Source: Watersipora subatra (Eukaryota > Bryozoa > Gymnolaemata > Cheilostomatida > Watersiporidae). From it: 64,000 nt of DNA. The translations under genes were made by a program, and so were the position numbers. Shown in pieces: positions 45,147 through 58,300 of this stretch. Every line of letters begins with the position of its first letter. Within the stretch, counting starts at the first letter, position 1. The stretch spans positions 24,671,114 to 24,735,113 of the forward strand of contig NC_088710.1 of the NCBI RefSeq assembly GCF_963576615.1, written 5' to 3'. The notes under the pieces are model-generated. The model was given only the letters and a program-made list of their open reading frames with translations. It did not search any database and had not been told where the DNA came from.

Positions 45147-45249
45147 GTTAGCCAAAAAAACCCAGGCTAGCACAATCCTAACAGAGCTCGATTCTTAAAC
45201 CCTGCCCATATGATAGCCGTCCCCAATCATGTGGGGGGTTTATATCATT
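45147..45249. repeat. About 100-bp direct repeat, right copy
   Basis: Right partner of 38,908-39,010. Both copies are absent from block R at the equivalent place (near 8,240), so the whole interval is an addition to R' or was lost from R. Confidence 0.8.
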
Positions 45250-45900
45250 TCTTACATCAAGTTACAATACATGTATGTTGTATTAAATAGTATTACACAT
45301 ATTATGGAAGATAATGGTACATTATAATATATATATATATATATTATTATCTGTGTTGCTATAAAAAATAGTGTAGCAGTTATTGAATGAGTAAGTTCTG
45401 TGCTTCTATATTACAAGTTTTATAATAGTATAATCTCATGAATGTTTAATGTCCATTTTAGTAAATAAACATTTTGCTACCTCTACTTCAAGCATCTTGC
45501 AAGAATTCGTACTGCACTGTCTCACTAGACATTAGGATAGTGCTGATCAAGCAGATAGTATTTTAAAAGTTAAATTAAACAAATATTACCTTATTATAAA
45601 TTTTAGGTTATTCGCTGTTCAGCATGCTACAAAATTCGACAATAATTTTATGTAAACTTGAAAAGATGCATAGCAGACAATTCATGTTAAAAGTATTTGG
45701 CATAACATCATTTATTCACACATGCAAGTAATGTAAGGAGCTGAGGTAGTATCGATATAATATGTCCTGTTTATTTTAATTAGACAGTGGCCTGAATATT
45801 GTCACTTTTAAAATGTGGATTGTGGCTATACACTATGCAATCTGTAAATACGCAATTCACATTGCATATTCAAATTGCCTTTTCCAGAGTGGTGTCTTAA
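45250..45900. other. AT-rich stretch, nothing recognised
   Basis: Contains a short (AT)n run near 45,328-45,345. No match in block R. Homology to R resumes at about 45,920 ('aattaaataataaaa'). Confidence 0.4.
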
Positions 45901-45984
45901 GTTTTCTCAGTCCATTACAATTAAATAATAAAAAGGAGATACTTGTAAACAAACTGAGTGAGTAACATAAACTGTAAGTTATGA

Positions 45985-46140
45985 TACTCACCTCATTTTC
46001 TATTATCTTTTCCAGTTCCTAATCAGTTTTATCAAAATCACTATCTCTTTCTAAACTTATCTCCTCCAAGCTAGCCAAAACTGGGGCTACTTGCTACTCT
46101 TTGCTGCTTTTGGCTACTCTTAGAGCAATCTTCCTATAAA
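45985..46140 (-). pseudogene. Possible decayed exon, R' copy
   Basis: Counterpart of 8,733-8,885. It reads VAPVLASLEEISLERDSDFDKTD, the shared TAG, then ELEKIIENE and a donor gtgagta (minus strand). The upstream frame is slightly longer than in R before the next stop. Function unknown. Confidence 0.3.
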
Positions 46141-46484
46141 AAAGAATCAAATTTTAGATAGAAAAGATGGGTTAACAATTAAACAAAAATATATTGGCTA
46201 AGAATAAACGTGATTAGAAGTTATTAAATATGCTTTAAAGTTGTGTGCTCTTTGCAAGCTATTTTTGGCCAGCATTGTTTGTAACAGTGACCAACCGTAC
46301 TCTCAAAAACTCATGATACTGCTCATTCCTCGCTTACCTTATAGCAGTTTATAATATAAAAGTAATATTTTAAATAATATTCAGAGCTCATGCGAACCAG
46401 TTTGTAAGAATAAAGAATAACCGTACAGTTGGATTGGTTATCTTTTTATTATACCATGTCATTCATTAAATATATGTGCTCAGT

Positions 46485-46790
46485 TGTTACTAATGACACT
46501 CTATGTCTATAATTGGCCATTACTAACTAATCGTTAATTCAATACTTTGCTTTTACTAACTACATTCAATGTCTATGCCCAGTTATTACTAACTACTCTC
46601 TATGTCTATGCCAAGCTGTCATCAACTGCTCTTTATGTCTATACGCTTAGTTATTACTACAGTATATGGCTATGCTTTGTTATTACTAACTATATTCTAT
46701 GTATACGCTTAGTTAATACTAACTACATTCTATGACTATGTCTGAGTTGTCTATGCTTAGTTATTACTATCTAATCTCTACTTATTTTAC
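46485..46790. repeat. Minisatellite, about 33-38-bp unit (R' copy)
   Basis: Counterpart of 9,225-9,570, with units around 'ttattactaactacattcta'. About 40 bases shorter than the R array. Confidence 0.8.
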
Positions 46791-47570
46791 TCAGTGGTTT
46801 GTCTACTTGATACTGTTCATAATTAGGCTTGTCTTTTGAACAAGTTTGACAAACGTAAGGGCTTAGTATTGTGCAGAACATGTAATATGCATGTAAATGT
46901 ATATATATTAGTTGCTGTATAACGTAACAGTAGACTTTTCTATAACTTATACTTCCTAAGAGTAAAAAAAATTATGCAATGTTTCGCTATGCACTACAGA
47001 ATAGATTTTATATGGTGCAAAGTTTCAAGTAAGAACAACTTCTCAAATTCAATTTGAAAGGTCCCATATTTTGCAGCACTTGTGAAAAATTGAAGTAAAT
47101 ATAGCTTTACATCTATTTTATGGGCAAATTCCATGACATTTTAGTTCATCGTGATAAATCATTAGTGTGTCATCAAAACTGAGAATAGGTAACTGCGCAA
47201 TTGTTACTAAATACTTAAAAGCATTCCATTGGTGCAGGTGTTACAGCGTTGATCTTCCAATCTAAATGTAATGAGTTTGGAGCATCATTTGAGGCTATTT
47301 TTATCTTAACCTTGAGCCATGGATGCAGATAGATAAGAAACAGGTAGACACAGCTCTTCTTAAAGTAAAGTATGATTTTGTTTTCCTTTATTGGAGTCAT
47401 ATCAAACATCCGCTACTAATTTTTACTTTGTGGAATAGACTTTGCTGTCTAAAAATAAACAAATTGCTGTAAATAGACGTTGAATATGTGCCAATTATTT
47501 TTAATCATTGTAAAACTTCCGCAATCACTGTCTATAAAACTAGTAAAATTGATCAAAAAAAGAGACAAGT
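46791..47570. repeat. Block R' shared segment left of the old LTR
   Basis: Collinear with 9,571-10,316. Non-coding. Confidence 0.6.
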
Positions 47571-48188
47571 TGTCGATGCGAACTAATAACACGTAAGCAA
47601 TGAAGATATCTCAAAGAAGAAAAACAGTTTATTCTCAATTACTCATCAGTGTTGACCTGATTATGTCAGTCCTAACATTTGTGGTTACTATGCATCATTA
47701 TAGCAACATTGCCCTAACATTTCCAAGAAAGCAACTCATTTACAAAAGTTATGCAATGTTTACAGATTTATTTTTATTTACAATCACTGCTGACATTCAT
47801 CACCATGAACACAGTCTAAAATGAACAATATCATCCTATGTCTGCGCTCAAAGTTTATTTTCAAAACCGATGTTGTGGTAGATCTGTCTGTAAAGTTCGG
47901 GTCGTGTCATTTTGTGTCTAGAATACAATATGCATATTTTTGGGCTAATTTTTTGTGTCACATATACAAAGTTGTGTTTGGCAATGTTTACGTTTTGACA
48001 TCAGTCATGCCATTATAGTATTTGTATGGAAGATGCGCTGTTAGCTATACATAGTGAGTCTTTTTTACAGTGATATGCAGAGTGTACACTACTAAAAGAT
48101 ATCATCTTTTTGGAAGTTTAAAGTAAAAGTCTTTTTTGCACAATAACTTAGTCCAAACCTATAAGGTTGAGGTCAGCACACCCTCACA
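47571..48188 (+). repeat. 5' LTR of the old gypsy-like element (R' copy)
   Basis: Ends 'ccctcaca' followed by 'ctagtgtcagaagctgc', the decayed primer-binding site. Partner of 10,317-10,930 by duplication and of 52,884-53,547 as the other LTR of the same insertion. Confidence 0.6.
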
Positions 48189-48254
48189 TTCTAGTGTCAG
48201 AAGCTGCAAAAAGAATTGGGAGGAAGACTGCTAGTAGTTGAGGAAGACAAAATC

Positions 48255-50335
48255 AGAAGCCATGGTAGAACATGACCAGTAAAGAGCCACAAGAATAATA
48301 CAGAAATCATGATCACACTGAGTGAGTTGGAAGATGGAAAGCTAGGTGCCATTGAAACGTTAAGGTGAAAGATAGAAGAACGACATGAAGAGGCCTGCCA
48401 GTAATTGGATGAGTCATACAGAAGGCTTGCAAACCGTTTAAAAAGGCCAGTTGAATGAGCAAACTGGACGCTTAGGAGATATGTTATAGTCTTTGGCAGT
48501 AAAAATTGAAAATACGGACAGAAGGGAGCCAACTTTAACAAGCTCCCCTCTCCGTAAGATCTTAGACATTTACGAAGAAAAAAAGAAGCCAGCTATAACA
48601 ACCTCTCCTCTCCGTAGGTTTAGGAATAATTGGGAGGACAGGAAAGAGTCAGCTAACACAAGCTCCCTCTCCGTAGGATCCAAGAGAGTAGAAATAATTA
48701 CCAACTTAATACTATGCTTACTAGTTATAGAAAAGACTAGGTGAAAGTTGTTGTGTCCTTCACAGGCAAATCGATAGATGAACATTTTGAAACGTTTATT
48801 GAGAAAATTGAGCCGTGTTTTTGTATTGAATAATGTCCGTGAAACTGAAGACGTCGTCATTTTGCCAGCTTATCTAAAAAATTTGGTAGCTAAGCATTTC
48901 CAAAAAATTGTGAAAAAAAAATGATGGTGTTAGTCATGGTACTTAAAAAAGTTTATTAAAAAACAGGTTAAGGGCTTTACAAGGTACTGAGCAACTGGCT
49001 ATGGAAATCCCTCAATTAAACAGGGTGAGAATGAAACTGTGAAACAGTACTACAAACAGTTTATAAATATTGTGAGCTAGGGTGGAAATTGGAAAAAAAA
49101 ATCATTTGTGCTGCTTCACTTTAGAAAAAGCTTAAAACTAAAAATTTGAGAAAACCTACTAACTTCCGAACAAAAATCTTTTTCCGAGCTTTTTTAAGCC
49201 GCGAATAGAGTAGAAACCAAGCTCACAAATAACAATCCTGAAGTTAATATTGCTGTCAACTGTGAACTGCTGTTCAAGTAAACTCCTTTCCCAAAACAAC
49301 TGCTTTGAGAAACATAGGGAGACAGAGAGACAATGTTTTAAATGGTCACGTGAAATTTGTCTTTTTAATGCCCTTTTCAAAGAACAAATACAAAAAAATA
49401 AATACAATGCAAATGGAAGCTTTCGCAATGAAAAAAATTTAAGAGTTAAAACCCACAAACAGTGGTTTTCCATTTCAATAACTTCTCACCTCAATCAAGG
49501 GAGCCACCAAGGCAACAGCAACAAATTCCTGGATACCTATGTGTGCTACCTCAATGGTGGTTTGGACAAATGTCTGCAGAATTTCAAGCAACTAAGCCAG
49601 TTTCTTCTGTTGCTTCCAGCAGTAATCAGGATAATGTTTCTGCTAAAAGTAAGGCAGAACCCATTGATAATTGTACCAGTTTTCATCTTCTGTAAATGCT
49701 GTAATTGAAAACAGTAAAAATGAGATAGAACGTCTGTCCGAAATTACATGTTTTGCGGATGCTGAAGAAGCTATGATTGAACTACTATAGTTTGACAGCT
49801 TTGGTGCTGTGGAGACAGTCGCTGCTGTAGTGGCTCTAAGCGAGGCGCTTAGCATTGACATGGTTATTGCTAAAAAGCTAATAAACCTGAAGCTACTCTA
49901 AGGAACTCACATGAGGCAGCCAAGCCACTTCCTGTAGATTCATATTTGGAAAGCAATGTAGAGCCAAAGGAGACAGTAGAATCTAATGCTTTTCATAGGA
50001 AAAGAGCTGACAACCAAGAGATCACGTACTCATCTATGACAACAATTTTGTAATAGATGAGTATGTCGCTATGCCAGTTTGAACTAGAGAAACCCTTATG
50101 CCCTAGGCAAGGGGATTCTCCAATTAACCAATCATCAGAAATAATTCATGCATACCAAGCTAATAGAAAAGTATCTAGTAAAAAGCTCTCACTAGTTCAT
50201 TTAACTGGCATGTTGCAGTCATAGCATAGTAAGTGGACAAACCTCAATGGTCTGCAAAACAGGCCAATCCAATGCCATGTTTCCGTTTCTGTCATTGCCG
50301 CCAAGTACACTACCTGACACAATGGTTCCTAAAAT
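48255..50335 (+). pseudogene. Decayed gypsy-like gag region (R' copy)
   Basis: ATG near 48,262, then broken frames collinear with 10,985-13,050. Readable parts are REPTLTSSPLRKILDIYEEK (48,529-48,588), repeated as TTSPLRRF and TSSLSVG, then FTGKSIDEHFETFIEKIEPC near 48,760. The SPLR phrase recurs three times, about 60 bases apart. Stops differ from the R copy, so both decayed independently after duplication. Confidence 0.55.
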
Positions 50336-50483
50336 GATGATTGAAAAAATTTATGAAAAGCATGTAGAGAAACACAGTTGATCATCTATTGTTTGAACCA
50401 ATACTAGTTTGTACTAGTGAAATTGAGAAACTTGAAGTTTTGCAGTCAGCATCACAAATGCATGCAGGTAGACATCACAAACA

Positions 50484-50539
50484 ACGAGCAATATATATTG
50501 CTCGTGGCATATATATATTGCGTGGCATATGCCACGCAA
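50484..50539. repeat. Two adjacent perfect 22-bp palindromes
   Basis: 50,484-50,505 (acgagcaatat/atattgctcgt) and 50,518-50,539 (ttgcgtggcat/atgccacgcaa) are each exact palindromes separated by 12 bases. Confidence 0.95.
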
Positions 50540-50689
50540 ACGCAGCATGGTTAAGTAATAAATGTTCCAGCAGGCCACCAAGCTCATTTGTAACAAGTGT
50601 TGCAAAAAGTCGGTCGCTGAGTTATTCTAGTTACCCTTTTCATTTGGAACAGCCAGCAATGTCTTATATCTTTTGTCTCTGAACTTCTT

Positions 50690-50810
50690 ACATACACAAA
50701 TCAATGGTGAGCACTATGGTAGCCGGTGTGAAGCAATCAGTTTTTATTGCTAGTGGAGCTCAAATTTCGGCCCTAACAGAATTCCTTTGTGGCTCTCCTG
50801 GGTTAATGTG
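50690..50810 (+). pseudogene. Protease-like remnant of the old gypsy element
   Basis: VAGVKQSVFIASGAQISALTEFL (50,719-50,787) resembles the start of a retroelement aspartic protease, where the motif would be DSGAQVS; Ser or Asp positions have changed. It lies in the expected place after gag. No RT or integrase follows. Confidence 0.45.
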
Positions 50811-51060
50811 TTGGTTCCTGCGACCAACACAAAGAGGCGACTAGGTCGGCTTACTCTACCGGTCTGCATTCACCCTTCACAGGGGCTGTGTACTGGTTTC
50901 CCGTGACCAACACGCGGAGACGACTAGGTCGGCTTACTCCACCGGTCAACATTAACCACCTTACACAAGGGATTGCACCCAGAGGGGTTTTATACTAGGT
51001 CGACAAGGTCGACCGGAAGTCGACGAGGTCGACAGTGTTTTTACGAGTTTATCCCCACAG
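50800..51060. repeat. GC-richer patch with an 83-bp tandem duplication and GTCGAC clusters
   Basis: 'gaccaacac..rgaggcgac', 'taggtcggcttact' and 'accggtc' occur twice (50,822-50,875 and 50,907-50,960). They are followed by 'aggtcgac' repeats near 50,997-51,035, several as the palindrome GTCGAC. A hairpin 'gtgttggtt..accaacac' lies at 50,808-50,830. Composition differs from the surroundings. Origin unknown. Confidence 0.7.
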
Positions 51061-51399
51061 CACAGTCCATAGACTAGGTCTTTGGAGATAGCTATATGCT
51101 TGGGGTGGTTCTGATATCACGCAAAGTAGCAGAAAGAGTATGGTTCCAAATGCACTGCATATATTGAACGAACATAAAGAGCCGAGGCCCTGCCTTAAGT
51201 ACATCAAATTATGCAAATGAGATGCAAGGACCAGCCTCCCTTAGGGGCGTGGTTACAAAAGGATAAAAAGGGAACATAACTCCAGTTAGAAATTGTATAA
51301 GAAGGATAGAAACTTGGTGTTCCACCACATTAACAACTAAAATGAAGGAAACAGTGTGAGCTATTAGGTCTGCAAGTGGAGGTGGTGTCAATGGCACGT

Positions 51400-51900
51400 T
51401 AGGTTTACATACAAGTGTGGTACAATGAAAACAGGTTAATTAGAGCCAGGCTATTGGTTATGCTGGAATGCCACTGTCATTTGATACTAGAAATAGACCA
51501 ATTTAGACACATGGACGGCACATTGCTAAACTACTCAACCGGTGAATTGCAATTAAAGCCATTTTCTTTAATGTATTTAAACACACCTACAATATCTCAA
51601 GAAGAGCCGACTTCCCACTTGTCATACTTGTTCTGACTAACATACTTGTTTCTGACACGCCTACATTTACAGCAGCTGATGAAAAGCTAGCCTCTACTAA
51701 CTGAAGACTTTCAACCACCGACTTACGACTCAGTTAAGCATTGTGATGGTGACACAAAAACTTCATCTGATTTTGACCCTGACAACTGTACTCAGGGATA
51801 CAACATTCCGGCCAGACAGTAATTTTACTCCTTGTAAAACTAACTATTTTCTAACTGCCTTTTGGAACATTGATAATAGTAATTTGAGCCTATTTACTTT
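51400..51900 (+). pseudogene. Possible pol C-terminal remnant
   Basis: Weak frames with acidic and proline-containing text (DFDPDNCTQGYNIPARQ near 51,770-51,820), like the ragged end of a gypsy pol. Supported mainly by position between a protease-like remnant and an LTR. RT, RNase H and integrase appear deleted. Confidence 0.25.
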
Positions 51901-52883
51901 TTATTAAGGTAATATATTTGTTTTGCTTTACAAAAAAAGAATTGAACATTTAAATTTAACAATAACATTAACAATTTTCAGTTGTTTAGTAGGTAATCGA
52001 AACAGGATTTCAAAAACGCTAGCTTGTAAACTACAAACCTAAAGTTCGCTAAAATTTAGTGCACAAATTTGCTTTCTTTCTCTCACACTTTCTAATGTAG
52101 TGTTTTTAATGAGCTTGTTGTTGTGTGTGAATGAACTATATTTCACATCTCCGTGGTAGTCTGCTAACAGTGCCAAATGTTGACAGTGGACGCTGAAATG
52201 CCCGCCGCTCTTCAAGAGAGTGCAACTTGTCTTACTGCAGATCATCGCTACTGTGTAGCAATTCTGATAAGTTTTTAAGAAGTTTTTTTAACTTTGCAGC
52301 TGTGTGTGTTACATCTTTGCTTGAACACGACTCAGCTTTCTTTTAAGCAACAGATATAAGCTGCAAGTTTGGTTTATAATGGTCCAAACTGAACCTTTTC
52401 TAATCTCGCATCTAAATATTAATTGAGGTACCATTGACTCTCTAATGCAAAAAAGATTGAGTCGAAGGAGGTTGCTTTATCTACATTTAAGACAAACCAA
52501 AATATTCTGTATTTTCAGCTTTTTTTCTTTTTGCGGTAGCAATAATTAGAAACCTGAACAGCAGAGCAAAATTTAAGCTAGCAATGAAACATTCTGTTTT
52601 TTTGTGTATTTAATTACTTTCAATTATTACTGCACACTCTTTATATACTATCCCAGAGCTCAAGAACTTTACATAAGAACATTACATACATTAATATTGC
52701 GCAAGAACATAGTATATGAACGCCCGAAGATTTTGTGATATTCATTAGACACACAGGCACCAAAGCAGTTGTTGATACACAAAACGCCTCAAACATTGCA
52801 CAAACTAAAAAAACATTTTAGAAGATGGTATCAGATCTTCAATATTTTGTAACTCTTTCAACACTCTGAAGCAATGTTGTTGT
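51901..52883. other. AT-rich stretch between pol remnant and right LTR
   Basis: No gene seen. It may be the 3' non-coding part of the element. Confidence 0.35.
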
Positions 52884-53547
52884 TGTTCGACCATACCCAG
52901 TTTCAAAGAATAAAGGTGTAAGATATTAAGTTATCTCAAAGAAAATGTACAGTTTATTTTCAATGACTCATCCGTGTGGACCTGACTATGTCAGTCCTAG
53001 CGAGTGCGCTGCTAGGCATTCATTTGAGAACCATTATCTCATTATAGCGACACATGATTGCGGATAACACTTCCAAGACAGCCACTTATTTACACAAGCT
53101 ACGGCGATTTTTATGGATTTATCTATTCTGACAGTCATTGCTGACATGCATTGCTATGAACTTTATCTAAAAAGAACCATCTCATCCTGTGACTGCGTTC
53201 AAAATTTATTCCCAAAACCAATGTTAGGACACATATGTCTGTGGAGTGAGATGATGCCATTTTGTCTCTAAAAAATAATATGCATATTTTTTGCTAATTT
53301 CATGTGTTGCATATAGATACCAAGTTGCGTTTGGCAATGCGTATGTTTGGCCATCAGTCATTCTGTCATGGTTTTTGATATAAAAGAACCGCTCTGAGCT
53401 ATGGTGAGTGAGTATTTGACATGTGATTGCAATGTGCACAGTGTATACTACACAAATATATTATCTTGCCTGAAGTTTGAAGCGGAAGTCTTATTTGCAC
53501 AAGACTTTACGTCAAACCCATAAGTCTGAGGCCAACACACCCTCACA
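52884..53547 (+). repeat. Right or solo LTR of the old gypsy-like element
   Basis: Matches 47,607-48,188 and 10,352-10,930 in order ('atctcaaagaa', 'gtcagtcct', 'ttgtgtttggcaatg', 'cacaccctcaca'), roughly 75-80% by eye. It is followed by unrelated sequence instead of a primer-binding site, as a right LTR should be. Confidence 0.7.
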
Positions 53548-55382
53548 AGTATTCCTTTTACGATACTGCCAACAAATTAAGAAGTCAAGTCTAGTTTTTT
53601 TTTATGCCCCAAAGATTAGTTTAGAAAGATCTTAGAACAGATTATGCAATTTACCTGCATTTTACTATTTGCACAATGCAAAATTTCTACATGCATAACG
53701 TAAACATTCCTGGAACAGATTATTTACGTTTTAAAAATGTCTACTGTATATGTATATTAGCTTGAGTCACTTTCCCAAGCTGTCTCCCATATTAGTCACT
53801 TCCTTTAAAGCAGTTTTTTGTGGCTAAGAAATAAAGTTAATGTCTAATAGAATACATCTAAGTTCATAGAACCTGAAACAGTATAAAAATATATCCTGGT
53901 GTATGTTTTTTTGCGGATGCTAAAAAACTGCAGAGAGAGTACATTCAACTTTGCATTCTAAAAAAAATTTATGGTATTGAATATTTTTGCTTTGTGAATT
54001 TTTTTTTAATATTGTAACAAAAGTAATAACTACATAAAAATGTTGTAGCAAAATAATAATTTTATATAATAACTTTGAGTGAATTGGTAAAGTTATTATA
54101 TAAAAGCATATGATTTACTTGAGTAGTTCAGATCAGTATGTATAAATCTGAGTATATACTTGCATCAGTGATATGCCGTTAAGTATCTCTATAGGAAATA
54201 AATAGGTATTTGGGTAAGTACTAAATATATGTATATGTACATGTATACACTGCATGTACTATTTACTTCCACTCAAAACTAAACGTAAGTGGTTAGTTAC
54301 AATATCTAAACCTTGGTTCAGTTGTCATACATATCTGACTATTATTATGTACACACCATCTTAGTCATTAGTCTGTCTGTAACAAACTTGACATCTAAAC
54401 CAGACTGTTTGAATGCTGCAGGATGGTTCTTAAGTTTGTTTATTTCTCTTGTAACCATCACTTTCTTCCTCTCGATTCTGTTGAGCTCATCATCTGTCTC
54501 CTTGCATAACCTAGATACCGGTTTTCAGACAACACGTACCATCAACAATGTAGGCCATCTGAGATTATTTAGTCGCTGAAATACCTATTAATAAACTGAA
54601 GCAAAAGAGCTTTGCTCAGTGGTGTGCTACTAAAAATAAAACACGAAACATTTTTATGTAATATGCTGATCTCATTCTGTTGCCACACCAAATCTAGCGC
54701 TTTCATGGTTTTGAGCAAAGCCCAGACCTACATATATTGTGTAACTATCTGGCTAGTCTTTGATTTACTAGAATTTCATAAACAAATCCACTGACCTTCA
54801 TACTCGTATTATGACAAATGTGAACAGGCTGGCTTTAACTCTATGGATAACTTTTTAGTTAAACTCTTTACTATAATAAGTACCAAGTTCATTTGTTTGT
54901 CTGTCTGAAACCATGCTTAGAAAATGAAGAGCACCATATAAGAATGAAACTCAGGCATTCGGCTTTGCAGCCAGACTCACTACTAACTAACTGCGCCACT
55001 CGAACTCCTTCATGCATTACTTAATAATTGTACTGCTACTTAAAAGTGAACCTACACAATATGTAGTATATGTTATTAAAAATTACTTTTGATAAAGCTC
55101 AGTAGAATAATGAGTGTGAACTGTCAGTGCTTCCTGTTATCTCTGCAACATTTGATAGCGGCTACCGCATTCAAGTTGAAGCATTCTTCGTCTCTGTTTT
55201 GTCGAACTCTTTGCAGTTATAGACGTCATCTGACCGTGATCTGGGTATTTAATCAAAATCAAGTTTTATCGATTATAATCTTTAAACACTTTGGTAATCA
55301 GATAACCCAAACATAAAAAAACTATTGTAAACAATCAAATAATACCTATACTTTCTGACAAAATTTCTGAAAAACTTTGTTT
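53548..55382. other. R'-specific stretch, nothing recognised
   Basis: AT-rich sequence between the right LTR and the point where R and R' re-align. Several open frames of 60-90 codons exist (for example 54,313-54,579), none with a domain or a start/splice context I trust. Confidence 0.4.
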
Positions 55383-58300
55383 AAGTTGGTCTTAAATCCA
55401 CCAGATGGTCTTTCAGAATCTGGTAAGTGTACTAGTATACTCATGTAAAAAATCTCCAAAAAAGTTTATTAATAATTAAATAATCTGACGTGGCATTAAA
55501 GCAGGTGCGATTTATCAAAGTATGTCAATGACTAAATGTAAATGACTAAATACTAAATTGAGTGTATTTATACAAATCTCAGCACTTTTGTTTACTGGTC
55601 TGTCATGTTTGTGTCTATTTATAGCTATGAAAGTTTAGAAACAAAAAATCCGCCTTACACTGGCATTAAACTCTGAACTGCCATCTTCATAGACAGTTGT
55701 GCTATTCATTAAGGTACTCATCTACTTGGCATTACTATGGAATAATTGCGCACATACTTATACAACTGCCAATATTTAATGCTGATTGGTTACAATATTA
55801 TGTTTGCATGAGAGATTATGAGACAATTTTTTCCCAGGTTTCAGAGAGGTACACATGGCTCATATTATAGCAAAGATTTAAACAAGCTCAAGTTAATCAA
55901 ATTCATTGGATAAATAATATTAGCCAATTAAATCTATAATTTTATGCGATCACTTTTTTATTATTGGTGCAATGCGGGGATTCAACTAGTTATATGCACA
56001 AACCAAATCAATAATGTTCTAGTCGATCGAAAAAAGCCTTCTATTATCTCTTTGCTTTACAACCATGTCAGCGGAACAGTAGCCATTCAATGCAAAGACT
56101 CGATGGTAAATAGTACATTATCATCAGGCTGATTTGTTGGAGTTGTGTTTTTGCTGATAGACCTGGATTTAGTCTGTTCACCAAACCAACTCAAACTCTG
56201 ACAATACAAAATGTGCCAATATTTTTGAAACTGAAATACAACATCAATATGCATTCCACTTTGATCTCTTATAAGCATAAACACAGAAGAGAATCACACC
56301 ATTGCTACACTTTATGTACATGTATGTGTAGTTATTATAATATTTACTATTCACTTGTTGGTATTGATTTTAAATGGTTGTGGTGTGAACACAGCTTATG
56401 CTACTGCTAACTGATAATTTAAAATAACAGCATATATCACCACTGTATATCTGGTGCTATTGCAAAATATGATTGGTTAAAATCATGTTGCATCCATCAG
56501 TGCTGTTCATCAAAATCAGACAAATACAGTATAAAAATTTGCCTCAGTTGAGGCTTTTTTTAAAATATTGAGTTTTTCTTCAATTTTGTCCTAACAATGC
56601 AAACTAATTAGAACTGTTTTAGCTACCCCACATTGTACATGTATGTTGAATAGATGAAATGGTACTATTATTCTGTTAATTCTGAAATCTTTTTCTGACT
56701 TGCTGTAATATGCAATTTGACAAAAATTGATGGTTTTTCAACCAGTCCAGCCGTTAGGCCTTCCAATATATTAACTAATACCCGAGCAGTCTATTGTGGC
56801 ATAAGAGATTGTTAGATGGGTCAATGAAGCACTGAGAAGCAGTATCTCCACCACTATTTCAAATATCTAGAAGTGTTTGATTAGCACAGTTGTTTAGGAA
56901 GTGTCAGACTATTTTACCAAAACTTATGAGTTCAAAACCCAGCATGGTGCAAATTTTTTGCAACTTGAGATAAATGGGCAGACATGGCTTTTGTTACACT
57001 AAAGATTGTCTCAGGCATACAGAGTGCTGGTGAAAAGACAGTTTAAATTTCAAGTGTCAGGTAGGTAACAAACTAGAAATTATCCATTCCCAGAACATTT
57101 CAGGGACGTATCAAAAAATGCCAGAAACTTTTCATTACAGCGCTGTCACAAGATTATTTGTAGACATCCTTTGAACGTTACACAACTTTTCTGCAACGCT
57201 GTCAGAAATACGTTGCTATAAATGTAGACATTTTTATACATTCAGGAAAGGTTTCACAGAATGTTCGTTTAACCAATCTTCTACAACCTTACTATATATG
57301 ATGTACAGCGCTGAAACTTACCAGAACATGTCTTCCTCAAGTTCTACGAAATTTTGTCAGTATTGCACATCCGAAACAAATCAAAGTTTCTATAATGCAC
57401 CAACCATAGTTTTTGTACGACATTTCTTCTCAAAGCTGAAGGACATTTAACAAACATTCCACCTTAAAGATACAAAGATTATTACTAAATTGTCCTTAAT
57501 TTCGATTTGTCGATTCGATTCCATATGTTGATAGATACGGTATGGTTGCAATGATGTATATTTTGATATTTTGGTCCCAATAGTAACATGGTACATGTAT
57601 AATAAAAAAAGCACAATAAAAATATAACTATGAAAGTACAAAACTCTATATATATTCCCATCATCAAAATATGTCAGAACAAAACCTTTAGACCAGAAAA
57701 AATTATATACTAATGATTCACAGATACGAAAAAACTAAACTATGATCACAGTTGTAAATATTTTTACAGTGTACCCAACGCTTTAACGCATCAGACTGAA
57801 GTTATTCCAGTCCATCTTTTGATTGAGGTAGCGAAGGGTGTTTTTTCATCCAACAAATCAAATGGCAGTGCAAGGATTTTAGGTCTGAAATGAAAAGATG
57901 CATTCATATTAAAATGAGAACTGCTAAAGAACACGAATTACAGCATTTAACTTGAGGTTGCTGTACCACATTACAGAATCTCTTGATAGATGCATAAAAC
58001 AGTTCCGGCAATAATTTTCTTTTCTTATCACTATTTGTGGTCACTCTATACTATGGTAATATTGAACACTCATTAAATCATTTTAGAATCGCAATTCTTC
58101 AGAATAGGCAGAGCCAAACAGAAGAGTGCACAACTACAACACTTTCAAAAATATATCATAATCATATAGTTTTTTATCCAATTGCTACAGTACATAACTT
58201 GTTTTCTTATATGGCTTAAAACTAGTTTTAGCAAATCATAAAATGCACAAGTATATCACACTTGGGGTTGTGTTAATAGAAGGTTCTGTCAAAGGGTTCC

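Noticed and set aside
54313..54579. Hydrophobic 88-codon frame resembling a membrane protein
   Set aside because: No ATG, no splice context and no homolog recognised; AT-rich DNA often yields such frames.
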